Shown piece by piece: positions 24,953 to 33,245 of a stretch of 64,000 bases of DNA. The stretch's first letter is position 1; each line of letters starts with the position of its first letter. The DNA is taken from assembly GCA_944387385.1 (NCBI GenBank), contig CALXES010000008.1, positions 1 to 64,000 on the forward strand, given 5' to 3'. Origin of the DNA: an uncultured Clostridia bacterium (GTDB lineage: Bacteria > Bacillota > Clostridia > TANB77 > CAG-465). Under the pieces are notes generated by a model, which did not search any database, was not told the DNA's origin, and saw only the letters and a list, made by a program, of their open reading frames with translations. The position numbers and the translations under genes were made by a program.

Positions 24953-25633
24953 ATGAGAATTAAATATTATAAATTATCATTAAGGCAAATGAGAAAGGAA
25001 AAATCATTTGTCTTCTTTTTTATTGCTTTAATAATATTTTCAAGTTTTACTACTTTATATAAGCAGGTAGTTGAACCAATACTTACACAATTTACCAAAT
25101 CTAAAGCGTATATATTAGCTCTAAGAGCTACAGAAGAAGCTATTAGGCCAAATCTAGAATCAATTACCTATGATAGTATTATTTCAGAGGTGACAGATGA
25201 AAATGGAAAAATAGTGGCATTACAAACGAATACAAACGAATTAAATAAGATTTCTAATAGTATTGCAATGGATATTGAGAAAAATATAGCAAATATTAGT
25301 GGAACAGAGTTAAAAATTCCCCTTGCACTTTTTTTTGACTTGGGAATTTTTGGTGGTGCTGGTGTAAAAGTAAGCATAGAAACAGTACCACTTGGTGATA
25401 CTAAGATAGAGTGTATATCACAATTTGATAGTGTGGGAATTAATCAGACAAGACATAGAATAGTACTTAATATAAAAACCTATTTTACTATTGTTGCACC
25501 AGTATATTTAAGAAACGAATGCTATGAAAAAGAAGTAGTACTTGCAGAAACTATCTTAAATGGGGACATTCCAGATTCATATTATAATCTAGATTTGACA
25601 GACTCAAGTGAGCTTATTGACTTGACTAACTAA
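24953..25633 (+). CDS. yunB: Sporulation protein YunB
   Basis: 226 residues. A basic N-terminus is followed by one hydrophobic helix (about 18-36, SFVFFFIALIIFSSFTTLY) and an extracytoplasmic domain with ALRATEEAIRPNL, IPLALFFDLGIFGGAG and IETVPLGDTKIECISQFDS, characteristic of YunB. B. subtilis yunB is sigma-E controlled and needed for normal sporulation; its molecular function is unknown. No clear ribosome-binding site; the start is 2 bp after the preceding stop, so coupling is likely. Confidence 0.9.
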   Translation: MRIKYYKLSLRQMRKEKSFVFFFIALIIFSSFTTLYKQVVEPILTQFTKSKAYILALRATEEAIRPNLESITYDSIISEVTDENGKIVALQTNTNELNKISNSIAMDIEKNIANISGTELKIPLALFFDLGIFGGAGVKVSIETVPLGDTKIECISQFDSVGINQTRHRIVLNIKTYFTIVAPVYLRNECYEKEVVLAETILNGDIPDSYYNLDLTDSSELIDLTN

Positions 25634-25668
25634 AAAGCTATATGCTAAAATACAGCTAGGTGATAAAT

Positions 25669-26196
25669 ATGAAGATATTAATAGCAACAAAAAATCCAGG
25701 TAAGATAGAAGGAGCAAAAAGAGCATTTTTGAATTATTTTGATGATATTACAATTGAAGGAATTCCAGTTTCATCTGATGTAGGTGAAGAACCAGTAAAT
25801 GACGAGCTTTATAACGGATCAAATAATAGAGTTGAAAACTTAAAAAAATATGCTAAAGATAATAATATAGAGGCGGATTATTATATTGCTGTAGAATCTG
25901 GAATAACTAATCAGTTAGGAAAGTGGCTTATAATAAATATAGCAACTATTGAAGATAAATATGGTAAAAAGAGTATTGGAAGTAGTTCAGGTTTTCCTGT
26001 ACCAGATAAGTATGTAGATGAGATAATTTCAACTGATCTTGGTAAACTTATGGATAAAATTTTTAATGAAGAAGATTTAAGATCAAAACAAGGTGGAGTA
26101 TCTTTACTTACAAAAGGTGTTATTTCAAGGTATGATTTAACAGAACAAGCTTTTGTTATGGCACTTACACAATTTATAAATGGAGATATATGGTAA
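25669..26196 (+). CDS. DUF84 family inosine/xanthosine triphosphatase-like protein
   Basis: 175 residues. Begins KILIATKNPGKIEGAKRAF, a nucleotide-pyrophosphatase fold shared by YjjX and ITPase families. YVAVESGI-like text (YYIAVESGITNQ) and GSSSGFPVP also match YjjX/DUF84. Likely removes non-canonical purine NTPs from the nucleotide pool. ATG 25669 is chosen after CTAGGTGAT; the in-frame GTG at 25660 lies in that site. Confidence 0.85.
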   Translation: MKILIATKNPGKIEGAKRAFLNYFDDITIEGIPVSSDVGEEPVNDELYNGSNNRVENLKKYAKDNNIEADYYIAVESGITNQLGKWLIINIATIEDKYGKKSIGSSSGFPVPDKYVDEIISTDLGKLMDKIFNEEDLRSKQGGVSLLTKGVISRYDLTEQAFVMALTQFINGDIW

Positions 26197-26200
26197 AATA

Positions 26201-26229
26201 TTGACTCTTTAATAAAATTAGAGTATAAT
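26201..26229 (+). promoter_or_regulatory. Sigma-A promoter before the deformylase locus
   Basis: TTGACT (26201-26206), 17-bp spacer, TATAAT (26224-26229). The -10 box is part of a perfect inverted repeat. Confidence 0.85.
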
Positions 26230-26257
26230 GATGCAACAAATAGTCATTATACTCTAA
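26218..26257. repeat. Perfect 14-bp inverted repeat over the -10 box
   Basis: TTAGAGTATAATGA (26218-26231) and TCATTATACTCTAA (26244-26257) are exact inverted repeats, 12 bp apart. The left arm holds the TATAAT. It is not followed by a T run, so it is a poor terminator; an operator or cruciform is more likely. Confidence 0.8.
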
Positions 26258-26280
26258 AAAATTTTAAGGGGGAATGTGAA

Positions 26281-26833
26281 ATGAATAATGGAAAAATATT
26301 AGCAATTCGATTAATTGGTGATCCTATATTAAGTAAAGAATGTAAAGATTTAGATTTAATACGGTATAAAAAAAGGAAGGTATCAAGATATATGTGAAGA
26401 TTTGAAAGCTACATTACTTTTTAATAATACAGCTTATGGTTTAGCTGCTCCTCAAGTAGGATATGATTTACGTATAATTGTACTTAATGCTAAAAAAGAA
26501 GATGTTTCGTATAATGATGCTCAAGATATACCTTTAACTATAATGATTAATCCTAAGTGGAAAAATATAGGTGATTGTATGGATGAGCAGTATGAAGCTT
26601 GTGCAAGTGTACCTCAAATAGCAGGTAAAGTAAGAAGGTATAAGAATATAGAAATAGAATATTATGATGAAAATGCTAAGTACATTAAAAGACAAGTTAA
26701 TGGCTTTTTTGCAAGGCTCATACAGCATGAATGCGATCATTTGGACGGAATAATTTTTTTAAATAGAGTTGAAAAAGATTTTGCAACTAAGGAAATGATT
26801 AAAAAATATAATTTAAAGAAAAGCTCTGAATAA
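26281..26833 (+). pseudogene. def: Peptide deformylase, frameshifted
   Basis: ATG 26281 (after AAGGGGGAA) starts a deformylase N-terminus (RLIGDPILSKECKDLDLIRYKK) that stops at TGA 26396-26398. The rest continues one frame over as GRYQDICEDLKATLL then YGLAAPQVG and QHECDHLDG. The frames meet at a seven-A run (26368-26374); the +1 shift could be a mutation, a sequencing error or slippage. Motif 1 (GLAAPQ) and motif 3 (HECDH) are intact. Motif 2 reads EACAS instead of EGCLS but keeps the Cys metal ligand. The divergence suggests a second, non-essential deformylase copy. A terminator overlaps its stop. Confidence 0.85.
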
Positions 26834-26849
26834 ATTTTCAGAGCTTTTC
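26819..26849 (+). terminator. Terminator after the deformylase
   Basis: AAAAGCTCTGAA (26819-26830) pairs with TTCAGAGCTTTT (26837-26848). Confidence 0.9.
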
Positions 26850-26902
26850 TATAGTTTTTTTGATGAAATTAAGGTATAATGTAAATAGAAAAGGGTGATA
26901 GT

Positions 26903-27724
26903 ATGCCAAAACTTGAAAATATAAAAGTTATTTTTATTGATATTGATAAAACTCTTACAGATAATAAAAGACAAGTACCAAAGGAAAATTCATTGGCAAT
27001 AAAGAAAGTCGTTGATTTAGGAATATTAGTTGTTTTGTGCTCTGGAAGAGGTTTTTCTTATGCAGGTCAAAAGGCTAAAGAGGCTTGTGCGAGTGAGTTT
27101 TTAATTACAAGTAATGGTGCTCAAATTTATGACTTTAAAAATCATAAATCTTTGTATGAGAATAAAATGTCAAAAGAAACTGTAAAAAATCTATTAGAGG
27201 AATTAAAAGAAATTGGCGTAGAATGTATATTAAACACATCTTCTACTAGATTTGGAACAAAGAATTTAAAAAGAAAAATAGATAAAGAAGAGAAATTCTT
27301 TACTAGTGTGGATGATATAGGCAATGAGAACATACTACAAATAGTATGTGAGGTAAGCTCTTATTCTTCAATGGAGAAATTAATAAAAATAGTAAATAAA
27401 TATGAAGATTTGATTATTTTAAATCTTTCTAGAACTTTTTTAGAACATGTAGAAAATGAAAATAATTATTATGCTGACATTAATAATTATAATGTTAATA
27501 AAGGAGAAGGGATAAAAAAATTTTTAGAGTTATTTAATATAAAAAAAGAAGAATCTTTATGCTTTGGAGATTATATTAACGATGTAGAAATGTTTGAAGC
27601 ATGTGGATATAAAGTTGCAATGGGAAATGCTAGTAAAAATTTAAAAGAAAAAGCTGATTATATAACTTTGTCTAATAATGAAGCCGGAGTAGCTTATTTT
27701 ATTAATAAGTATCTTTTAAGCTAA
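26903..27724 (+). CDS. HAD-superfamily Cof-type phosphatase
   Basis: 273 residues. Motif I is FIDIDKTLTDN with the nucleophile and acid/base Asp; motif II lies in VVLCSGRGFSYA (Ser); a C2B-type cap sits at about 85-190; motif IV is CFGDYINDVEMFEACGYKVAMGNA-like (GDYINDVEMF). Cof-type enzymes dephosphorylate sugar phosphates, FMN or related small molecules; the substrate cannot be read here. The start follows AAGGGTGA. Confidence 0.9.
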   Translation: MPKLENIKVIFIDIDKTLTDNKRQVPKENSLAIKKVVDLGILVVLCSGRGFSYAGQKAKEACASEFLITSNGAQIYDFKNHKSLYENKMSKETVKNLLEELKEIGVECILNTSSTRFGTKNLKRKIDKEEKFFTSVDDIGNENILQIVCEVSSYSSMEKLIKIVNKYEDLIILNLSRTFLEHVENENNYYADINNYNVNKGEGIKKFLELFNIKKEESLCFGDYINDVEMFEACGYKVAMGNASKNLKEKADYITLSNNEAGVAYFINKYLLS

Positions 27725-27727
27725 ACC

Positions 27728-27756
27728 TTGATATAACGTAAAAAATATGGTATAAT
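27728..27756 (+). promoter_or_regulatory. Sigma-A promoter of the PAS gene
   Basis: TTGATA (27728-27733), 17-bp spacer, TATAAT (27751-27756). Confidence 0.75.
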
Positions 27757-27811
27757 TATGTAATCTTATAAATGTAAACTTAAGTTAAAATTAATTTAGG
27801 AGGTGTGTTTT

Positions 27812-28114
27812 TTGGAAGAAATATTAATTAGTATTGTTAATAATATGGAAAAAAGGATTATATTTGTAGATGAGTTTCATATTATTAAGTATCTAAATAA
27901 TTCAGCAAAAGAACACTACAAAAAGAAGGGACTATGTAATTTAGTTGGAAGAAGTATTTTTGAATTTCATAAGCCCGAAACAAATGAAAAAATAAAAAAT
28001 GCGGTTAAGACTTTAGATGAGGATAATTCTATAAATAAAGTAACGATTGATTCGGCGACAATGTATGCAGTTAGAGTAAATAATAAATTTTGTGGTTATT
28101 ATGAAATGTTTTAA
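27812..28114 (+). CDS. Small PAS-domain protein
   Basis: 100 residues, TTG start 8 bp after GGAGG. Contains one PAS-like fold: RIIFVDEFHIIKYLNNSAKEH, then LVGRSIFEFHKPETNEKI. No output domain is attached. It resembles the PAS part of transcription factors and histidine kinases that bind haem, flavin or small ligands; no cofactor residue can be assigned. Flanked by its own promoter and terminator, so it is probably a single-gene unit. Confidence 0.78.
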   Translation: MEEILISIVNNMEKRIIFVDEFHIIKYLNNSAKEHYKKKGLCNLVGRSIFEFHKPETNEKIKNAVKTLDEDNSINKVTIDSATMYAVRVNNKFCGYYEMF

Positions 28115-28141
28115 GAGCTTGTATTTACAAGCTCTTTTTTT
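28113..28141 (+). terminator. Terminator after the PAS gene
   Basis: AAGAGCTTGTA and TACAAGCTCTT pair around a short loop; T7 follows. Confidence 0.88.
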
Positions 28142-28153
28142 GAATAATTCATA

Positions 28154-28420
28154 TTAAAGATTATCTTTTAACCATTCATCATCACAAAGTACATTTATCC
28201 ATGTGGCTTCTCCACTAAGTTTCCCGACAAATAGTCTATCATCATCATCAATATAGTTAGATAAGTATCTTGCTATATTGTTTGCTCTATTATTTGTTTC
28301 AACAATCCAGCAAGATTCTAATACTTTTTTACAAGCACCTAAATTTTTTATTGCTTTAATTAATTCAGAATAGTCTTTTTCTTTATTATTTAAATTTAAA
28401 GTAATAATATAACAATACAT
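28154..28420 (-). CDS. Orphan Cas2-like/SinR-family ferredoxin-fold protein
   Basis: 88 residues from the ATG at 28420 (AAGGAGGCGATAGTT leader). MYCYIITLNLNNKEKDYSEL, GACKKVLESCWIVET and LFVGKLSGEATWINV match small stand-alone proteins often annotated as SinR-family or Cas2-like, which share the Cas2/VapD/GhoS ferredoxin fold. There are no cas genes or repeats nearby, so a CRISPR role is unlikely. A nuclease or toxin-antitoxin role is possible but not shown. The frame is open upstream to 28492 without a start signal. Confidence 0.75.
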   Translation of the reverse strand: MYCYIITLNLNNKEKDYSELIKAIKNLGACKKVLESCWIVETNNRANNIARYLSNYIDDDDRLFVGKLSGEATWINVLCDDEWLKDNL

Positions 28421-28489
28421 AACTATCGCCTCCTTGGTGAATATTATCTCAGAACTAATGTGAAAAATCAATATATTGTGAATTAAATA

Positions 28490-28522
28490 CAATAAAACCC
28501 GCTATTTTTAATAAATAGCGGG
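28490..28522 (-). terminator. Terminator of rplM-rpsI (minus strand)
   Basis: CCCGCTATTT and AAATAGCGGG (28498-28507 / 28513-28522) form a strong stem with a T-rich tail on the minus strand. Confidence 0.9.
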
Positions 28523-28564
28523 TAAATTTTATGTTTTTTAAATATCTTGAAAAGTTCCTTGAAA

Positions 28565-28960
28565 CTATCTTTTTGAGAATTGAGGAGCTTTTCTTGCTTT
28601 TTTAAGACCGTATTTTCTTCTTTCTTTTACTCTAGAATCTCTAGTTAAAAGACCATTTCTTTTTAATACTGCTCTAACTTCAGGATCTGTAGTAGCTAAA
28701 GCTTTAGCTATACCATGAGAAACTGCACCTGCTTGACCAGCAAATCCACCACCATGAACTGTAGCTTCAACATCATATTTTTCCATCATGTTAGCAACTG
28801 TAAAAGGTTTTAAAACTATAGCTTTTAAAGTATCTAAAGTATATACCTCATTTATATCTTTTTTATTTATTGTTATTTTACCAGTTCCAGGAATAATGTT
28901 TACTCTTGCAATTGAAGATTTTCTTTTTCCTGTTGCATAAATATATTCTTTTTTTGCCAT
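28565..28960 (-). CDS. rpsI: 30S ribosomal protein S9
   Basis: 131 residues. [20 protein letters not shown] at the start, [19 protein letters not shown] in the middle and the invariant C-terminal [12 protein letters not shown], whose last Arg contacts P-site tRNA. The start follows AGGAGG. Co-transcribed with rplM, 13 bp upstream. Confidence 0.97.
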   Translation of the reverse strand: MAKKEYIYATGKRKSSIARVNIIPGTGKITINKKDINEVYTLDTLKAIVLKPFTVANMMEKYDVEATVHGGGFAGQAGAVSHGIAKALATTDPEVRAVLKRNGLLTRDSRVKERRKYGLKKARKAPQFSKR

Positions 28961-28973
28961 TTTTTAATTCCTC

Positions 28974-29408
28974 CTAAAAATTCCACATTTCAGGTTTTTG
29001 AGCTTCATGAGTATGCTCAGCACCTTTAAATACTCTTAATTTTGTTAACATTTGTCTACCTAAAGTATTGTGTGGTAGCATTCCTTTAACTGCTAACATA
29101 ACAGCTTTGTCTGAATTATTAGCCATTAAGTCTTTATAAGATACTTCTTTAAGACCAGTCATATATTCTGAATGACGTCTATATTTTTTGTCTTGTAGTT
29201 TGTTACCAGTTAAAACTATTTTGTCTGAGTTTATAACTATAACATTATCTCCACAATCAATGTGTGTAGAATAAGTAGGTTTGTGTTTACCTCTTAAAAG
29301 TCTAGCTGCCTCTGTAGCTACTCTACCAAGTGGCTTGTTAGCTGCATCTAGAATATACCATTTCTTTTCAATTTCGTTAGCTTTAACGCTATGTGTAGTA
29401 TTATTCAT
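28974..29408 (-). CDS. rplM: 50S ribosomal protein L13
   Basis: 144 residues with KKWYILDAANKPLGRVA, LLRGKHKPTYSTHIDCGD and GMLPHNTLGRQMLTKLRVF. Early assembly protein of the 50S subunit. The start follows TAGGAGGA. A consensus promoter and a leader hairpin lie upstream; L13 is known to regulate its own operon in several bacteria. Confidence 0.97.
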   Translation of the reverse strand: MNNTTHSVKANEIEKKWYILDAANKPLGRVATEAARLLRGKHKPTYSTHIDCGDNVIVINSDKIVLTGNKLQDKKYRRHSEYMTGLKEVSYKDLMANNSDKAVMLAVKGMLPHNTLGRQMLTKLRVFKGAEHTHEAQKPEMWNF

Positions 29409-29443
29409 TTTAATTTATCCTCCTAAAATATACTCTTAGAAAG

Positions 29444-29470
29444 TCAAATTTTCCGGGGTTATAGTTTGAC
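29444..29470 (-). promoter_or_regulatory. Candidate L13 leader hairpin
   Basis: On the minus strand GTCAAA (29470-29465) pairs with TTTGAC (29449-29444), enclosing CCCCGG. It lies in the rplM leader between promoter and start, where the Bacillota L13 leader family is found. Family membership is a guess from position. Confidence 0.45.
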
Positions 29471-29490
29471 TAACTATACGATACTTAGAT

Positions 29491-29519
29491 ATTATACATT
29501 TTTTTTACAAAAATGTCAA
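29491..29519 (-). promoter_or_regulatory. Sigma-A promoter of rplM-rpsI
   Basis: On the minus strand TTGACA (29519-29514), 17-bp spacer, TATAAT (29496-29491): exact consensus. Confidence 0.9.
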
Positions 29520-29649
29520 CTAAATAAATAAAAACTTATGAAAAAAGTGCATATATAAAATTTATATGTAAGATTAAAATACTTGCAAAAATAATTAATT
29601 TATAGTAATATATGTTTAGTAGGAAAAAATTTATAGTGAGGAATAGATA

Positions 29650-31284
29650 ATGATAAAATATGAGGTGTACGAAGGCGTATTTGATATGGATTTTGCAGAC
29701 ACTTCTGCTACTCTTATTGACGCCAAGGAAAAAGGAAGACTAAGAAATATAATTAATAATCTAAATATGTATGCAGATAATGTAAAAATAATAACTGAAT
29801 TATATACAAATGTACTTTTAGATGAAAATGTATCTTATTTTTTACCTAAGATAACACAACAAGATGTATTTATGAGACATTTTCCTGAGCTTTTTGTATA
29901 TAATGAGTATGGTGAGAATTTATTTAATTGTCAGCAAAATAGCAAGTATCATAGATATAGTGTGTTTCATCACATTGTTGCAAGCATTGAATGTGCAAAT
30001 GTAACAGAGATTTCTATTGCTGATTGGCAAAAGAAAATAATTAAATGGACTATGTTCTTACATGATATAGGAAAACCATATGTAAAGAAAATAGCAGAAG
30101 ATGGAACAGAAAGTTTTACAGGTCATGATGAAAAATCAATGGAGCTTGCAGAGGAAATATTAAATAGATTTGATTTTAGTAAAGAAGAAAAAAATATAAT
30201 ATTAACTTTAATTAAGTATCACGATAAATATTTATCTGTTGATGATGTTACTAATGAAAATTTAACTTTTCTTGCTAAAGAACTTAACAATGACAGAGAA
30301 CTTTTTTATTTATTAATTAATGTTAAAGATGCTGATTCAAAAGCAAAAAACACAGAAGCTTATAATAATTTTAAAGTTATTAAAGAAAAATTCTATGAAT
30401 TTGCAAATACTTATTTTGAACAGAGTACAAGAAGAAAAATTGAAATAAAAGAGTCTACTATTGAAGGAAAAAAAGTAGAAGATAAACAAGAACCGGAACA
30501 GGAAATAAAATTAACAAGTAAAGACATAAAAGAACTTATTGATGAAATAATAACAAAAAAATCAATAAGAGTAAGGTATCAACCAATTGTTGATTTAAAA
30601 ACGCAGTCTGTTTTTGGATATGAAGCCTTATCTCAAATTAGCTCTGCAAAAAAGATAAAAATAGAAAAGCTTCTTGAAGTTGCAAAAGACTATAATGATT
30701 ACGATAAGCTACAGCAAATTTTATTTACTAATGCAATTGAGCAATTTGAGAGTGTAGTAAATAGAGATTCTAATATTATAATGGTAAATATAGATTATGA
30801 TAGTTACGTAAATTATGTAAATAAGCCAAGAATATATGATATGATGGCAAGAAATAAAGTTGTAATTGAGTTTAAAAATTATGATAATAAAGATTTGACA
30901 GATATACAAGAAACAATTCAATCAATCCACTTAAAAGGTGGACAAGTGGCTTTTGATAATTTTAAATTAGATAAGCTATCTATAGAGGATATTTGTTACT
31001 TAGATATAGACTATATAATACCAGATATGTCATTTATAAAAGACATATATAAAGATTTTGAAAAACAAAAATTTATAAATAGTTTAATAACGTATACAAT
31101 TTCAAAAGATATTAATTTAATAGCAGTTGGAGTAGAAAATAAGAAAATATTAGATACTTTAAAATTAGTTGGAGTTAGACTTGTTCAAGGATATTATTTT
31201 GGAAAACCATTACCTGAAATTAACATGATGAATGATGATATATTTGATTTATTAAACAAAGAAGAAGATCAATCTATTATGTAG
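29650..31284 (+). CDS. HD domain plus degenerate EAL domain protein
   Basis: 544 residues. An HD hydrolase domain at about 100-215 has FHHIV, FLHDIGKPY (138-144), GHDEKS and IKYHDKY, resembling tRNA-nucleotidyltransferase-type HD domains. An EAL domain follows at about 300-530: RYQPIVDL, YEALSQIS, MVNIDYD, VVIEFKN, LVQGYYFGKPLP. Several metal or catalytic positions differ from active c-di-GMP phosphodiesterases: EALSQ for EALxR, FDNFKLD for DDFGxG, and no KxD Lys (IIPDMSF). It is therefore probably a c-di-GMP-binding or structural EAL coupled to an active HD. No membrane segment. Confidence 0.85.
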   Translation: MIKYEVYEGVFDMDFADTSATLIDAKEKGRLRNIINNLNMYADNVKIITELYTNVLLDENVSYFLPKITQQDVFMRHFPELFVYNEYGENLFNCQQNSKYHRYSVFHHIVASIECANVTEISIADWQKKIIKWTMFLHDIGKPYVKKIAEDGTESFTGHDEKSMELAEEILNRFDFSKEEKNIILTLIKYHDKYLSVDDVTNENLTFLAKELNNDRELFYLLINVKDADSKAKNTEAYNNFKVIKEKFYEFANTYFEQSTRRKIEIKESTIEGKKVEDKQEPEQEIKLTSKDIKELIDEIITKKSIRVRYQPIVDLKTQSVFGYEALSQISSAKKIKIEKLLEVAKDYNDYDKLQQILFTNAIEQFESVVNRDSNIIMVNIDYDSYVNYVNKPRIYDMMARNKVVIEFKNYDNKDLTDIQETIQSIHLKGGQVAFDNFKLDKLSIEDICYLDIDYIIPDMSFIKDIYKDFEKQKFINSLITYTISKDINLIAVGVENKKILDTLKLVGVRLVQGYYFGKPLPEINMMNDDIFDLLNKEEDQSIM

Positions 31285-31289
31285 TAAAT

Positions 31290-31314
31290 AAGAGCAAGAT
31301 AATCTTGCTCTTTT
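31290..31314 (+). terminator. Terminator after the HD-EAL gene
   Basis: AGAGCAAGAT and ATCTTGCTCT pair tightly, followed by TTT. Confidence 0.8.
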
Positions 31315-31358
31315 AATATTATTGAAGAAAAAATTAATAAAAAAATTAAAATTATGTG

Positions 31359-31387
31359 TTGACAAACAAAAAAAATAATAGTATAAT
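31359..31387 (+). promoter_or_regulatory. Sigma-A promoter of recA
   Basis: TTGACA (31359-31364), 17-bp spacer, TATAAT (31382-31387): exact consensus. Confidence 0.92.
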
Positions 31388-31393
31388 GATAAA

Positions 31394-31407
31394 CGAACAA
31401 ACGTTCT
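31394..31407 (+). promoter_or_regulatory. LexA (SOS) box of recA
   Basis: CGAACAAACGTTCT matches the Gram-positive LexA/DinR operator GAAC-N4-GTTC. It lies 7 bp after the -10 box, around the transcription start, where bound LexA would block initiation. Confidence 0.92.
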
Positions 31408-31433
31408 TGATAACAAATAAGGGGGAGAAATTT

Positions 31434-32495
31434 ATGATATCTGAAGAAAGAAAAAAAGCATTAGATATAGCAATGGCACAAATTGAGAAAAATTTTGGTA
31501 AAGGTGCTGTAATGAAATTAGGTGAAGTTGGAGATGTAAGTATTGATACAATTCCATCTGGAGCATTAAGTTTGGATATAGCATTAGGAATAGGTGGTTT
31601 TCCTAGAGGTAGAATTATTGAAATTTTTGGACCTGAGTCATCAGGTAAAACAACAGTTGCTTTACATGCGATAGCAGAAGCACAAAAATTAGGTGGTATA
31701 GCAGCATTTATTGATGCAGAGCATGCACTTGATCCGGTTTATGCTAGAAATTTAGGTGTAGATGTAGATAATCTTATTGTTGCTCAACCAGATACTGGAG
31801 AGCAAGCTTTAGAAATTGCAGAGCAACTTGTTAGAAGTGGTGCTGTGGATATCATAACTATTGACTCTGTTGCAGCTTTAGTTCCTAAGGCTGAAATTGA
31901 TGGTGAAATGGGAGATTCTCATGTTGGTTTACAAGCAAGACTTATGTCACAAGCTTTAAGAAAATTGACAGGGGTATTAAATAAATCAAATACAGTTGCA
32001 ATATTTATAAATCAATTACGTGAAAAAGTTGGAGTTATGTTTGGAAATCCAGAGACAACACCAGGTGGTAGAGCTTTAAAATTCTATGCATCAGTAAGAC
32101 TTGATGTTAGAAAACAAGAAGCTATAAAAGTAAATGGAGAAGTAATGGGAACAAGAACTAAAGTAAAAGTTGTAAAAAATAAAGTTGCACCTCCATTTAG
32201 AGAAGCTGTTTTTGATATTGTATACGGAAAGGGTATTTCAAATGAAGGATGTGTACTTGATCTTGCTACAGATATGAATATAGTGGATAAGAGTGGTGCT
32301 TGGTTTGCATATAATGGTCAAAAGATTGGTCAAGGAAGAGAGAATGCAAAGCAATTTCTTGCACAAAATCCTGACATAATGAAAGAAATTGAAGGAAAAG
32401 TAAGAGAAAACTTTAATTTAGCATTTGAAAATAGCATGACAGGAGCATCTGAGGCAGATGAAGACTCAGAGGAAGAATTTTTAGATGAAGAATAA
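31434..32495 (+). CDS. recA: Recombinase A
   Basis: 353 residues from ATG 31434, which follows GGGGGAG; an upstream ATG would overlap the promoter. Walker A is [16 protein letters not shown], the [12 protein letters not shown] segment and [20 protein letters not shown] (L2 region) are standard. Forms ATP-dependent filaments on single-stranded DNA for recombination and SOS induction. A terminator hairpin separates it from recX. Confidence 0.98.
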   Translation: MISEERKKALDIAMAQIEKNFGKGAVMKLGEVGDVSIDTIPSGALSLDIALGIGGFPRGRIIEIFGPESSGKTTVALHAIAEAQKLGGIAAFIDAEHALDPVYARNLGVDVDNLIVAQPDTGEQALEIAEQLVRSGAVDIITIDSVAALVPKAEIDGEMGDSHVGLQARLMSQALRKLTGVLNKSNTVAIFINQLREKVGVMFGNPETTPGGRALKFYASVRLDVRKQEAIKVNGEVMGTRTKVKVVKNKVAPPFREAVFDIVYGKGISNEGCVLDLATDMNIVDKSGAWFAYNGQKIGQGRENAKQFLAQNPDIMKEIEGKVRENFNLAFENSMTGASEADEDSEEEFLDEE

Positions 32496-32496
32496 T

Positions 32497-32527
32497 AAAA
32501 AGGTGCATGAAAAATGCATCTTTTTTT
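32497..32527 (+). terminator. Terminator between recA and recX
   Basis: GGTGCAT (32502-32508) pairs with ATGCATC (32514-32520), followed by T7. It directly abuts the recX ribosome-binding site, so read-through probably supplies recX. Confidence 0.8.
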
Positions 32528-32539
32528 AGGAGGATGTAA

Positions 32540-32959
32540 ATGGAATTTGAAGAAGCAAAAGAAAAAGCGGTAAGGTATCTAGTACTTGCTTTAAGAACAC
32601 AAAAAGAAGTAGAAAATAAACTGAGAAAGTTAAAAGTAGATGAGGATATTATTTTTCAAGTGGTAGAATATCTTAAAAGTATAGGATATATAGATGATTC
32701 AAAATATGTAGATGCTTATCTTAGACAATGTATATCAATACCAAAGTATTCTGTATATGAAATAAATATGAAACTTTTACAAAAAGGGATAGATAAAGAG
32801 CTATTGCAAAGGAAGTTGAGTAAATTTAGTTCAAAGACTTATGAAAAAAAATTAGTAGAAAAGCTTTTAAATGGTAAGTTAAAAAACATGGAGCCACTTA
32901 AGCAGAAAGCATATTTGTATAGAAGAGGATTTAATATAAGTGATAATTTTGAAATGTAA
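32540..32959 (+). CDS. recX: Regulatory protein RecX
   Basis: 139 residues of three-helix RecX repeats: AVRYLVLALRTQKEVENKL, YLKSIGYIDDSKYVDAYLRQ and YEINMKLLQKGIDKELL. Binds RecA filaments and limits their activity. The start follows AGGAGG. With no promoter of its own visible, it depends on recA read-through, as in other bacteria. Confidence 0.92.
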   Translation: MEFEEAKEKAVRYLVLALRTQKEVENKLRKLKVDEDIIFQVVEYLKSIGYIDDSKYVDAYLRQCISIPKYSVYEINMKLLQKGIDKELLQRKLSKFSSKTYEKKLVEKLLNGKLKNMEPLKQKAYLYRRGFNISDNFEM

Positions 32960-32990
32960 AGATAAAAAAATTTTTTTATCTTTTTTTTTT
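32958..32990 (+). terminator. Terminator after recX
   Basis: AAAGATAAAAAAA and TTTTTTTATCTTT pair, followed by ten T; it overlaps the stop codon. Confidence 0.8.
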
Positions 32991-33029
32991 CCTTAATATA
33001 AGATATAATAAAATTAAGGAGTGCTTGAT

Positions 33030-33245
33030 ATGAAGATGAATAAAGATGATAATTATAAGGAAGATAAAAAAGAATATTCAAAATTTATAATTGATGCTTG
33101 TGATGAGATCTCAAATCTTACAGAAGAGCAATATGAAAATGAAAGAAAATTTTTTACATCATTTGATGAAGAACTGGAAAATTTAGCTAAAAATTTAAGT
33201 AAAAAAATTAAAAAAGGTGAAATTGAGGATGATGTAAATGAGTAG
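33030..33245 (+). CDS. Small acidic/helical protein of the HELRH cluster
   Basis: 71 residues from ATG 33030, preceded by AAGGAG. Highly charged and probably all-helical: MKMNKDDNYKEDKKEYSKFI then EISNLTEEQYENERKFF. No membrane segment or known motif. Overlaps the next gene by 8 bp (ATGAGTAG), so the two are translationally coupled and probably functionally linked. I do not recognise the family. Confidence 0.72.
   Translation: MKMNKDDNYKEDKKEYSKFIIDACDEISNLTEEQYENERKFFTSFDEELENLAKNLSKKIKKGEIEDDVNE

Noticed and set aside
28154-28420. CRISPR-Cas locus around the Cas2-like gene
   Set aside because: No direct repeats with regular spacers and no cas1 or other cas gene within the window.
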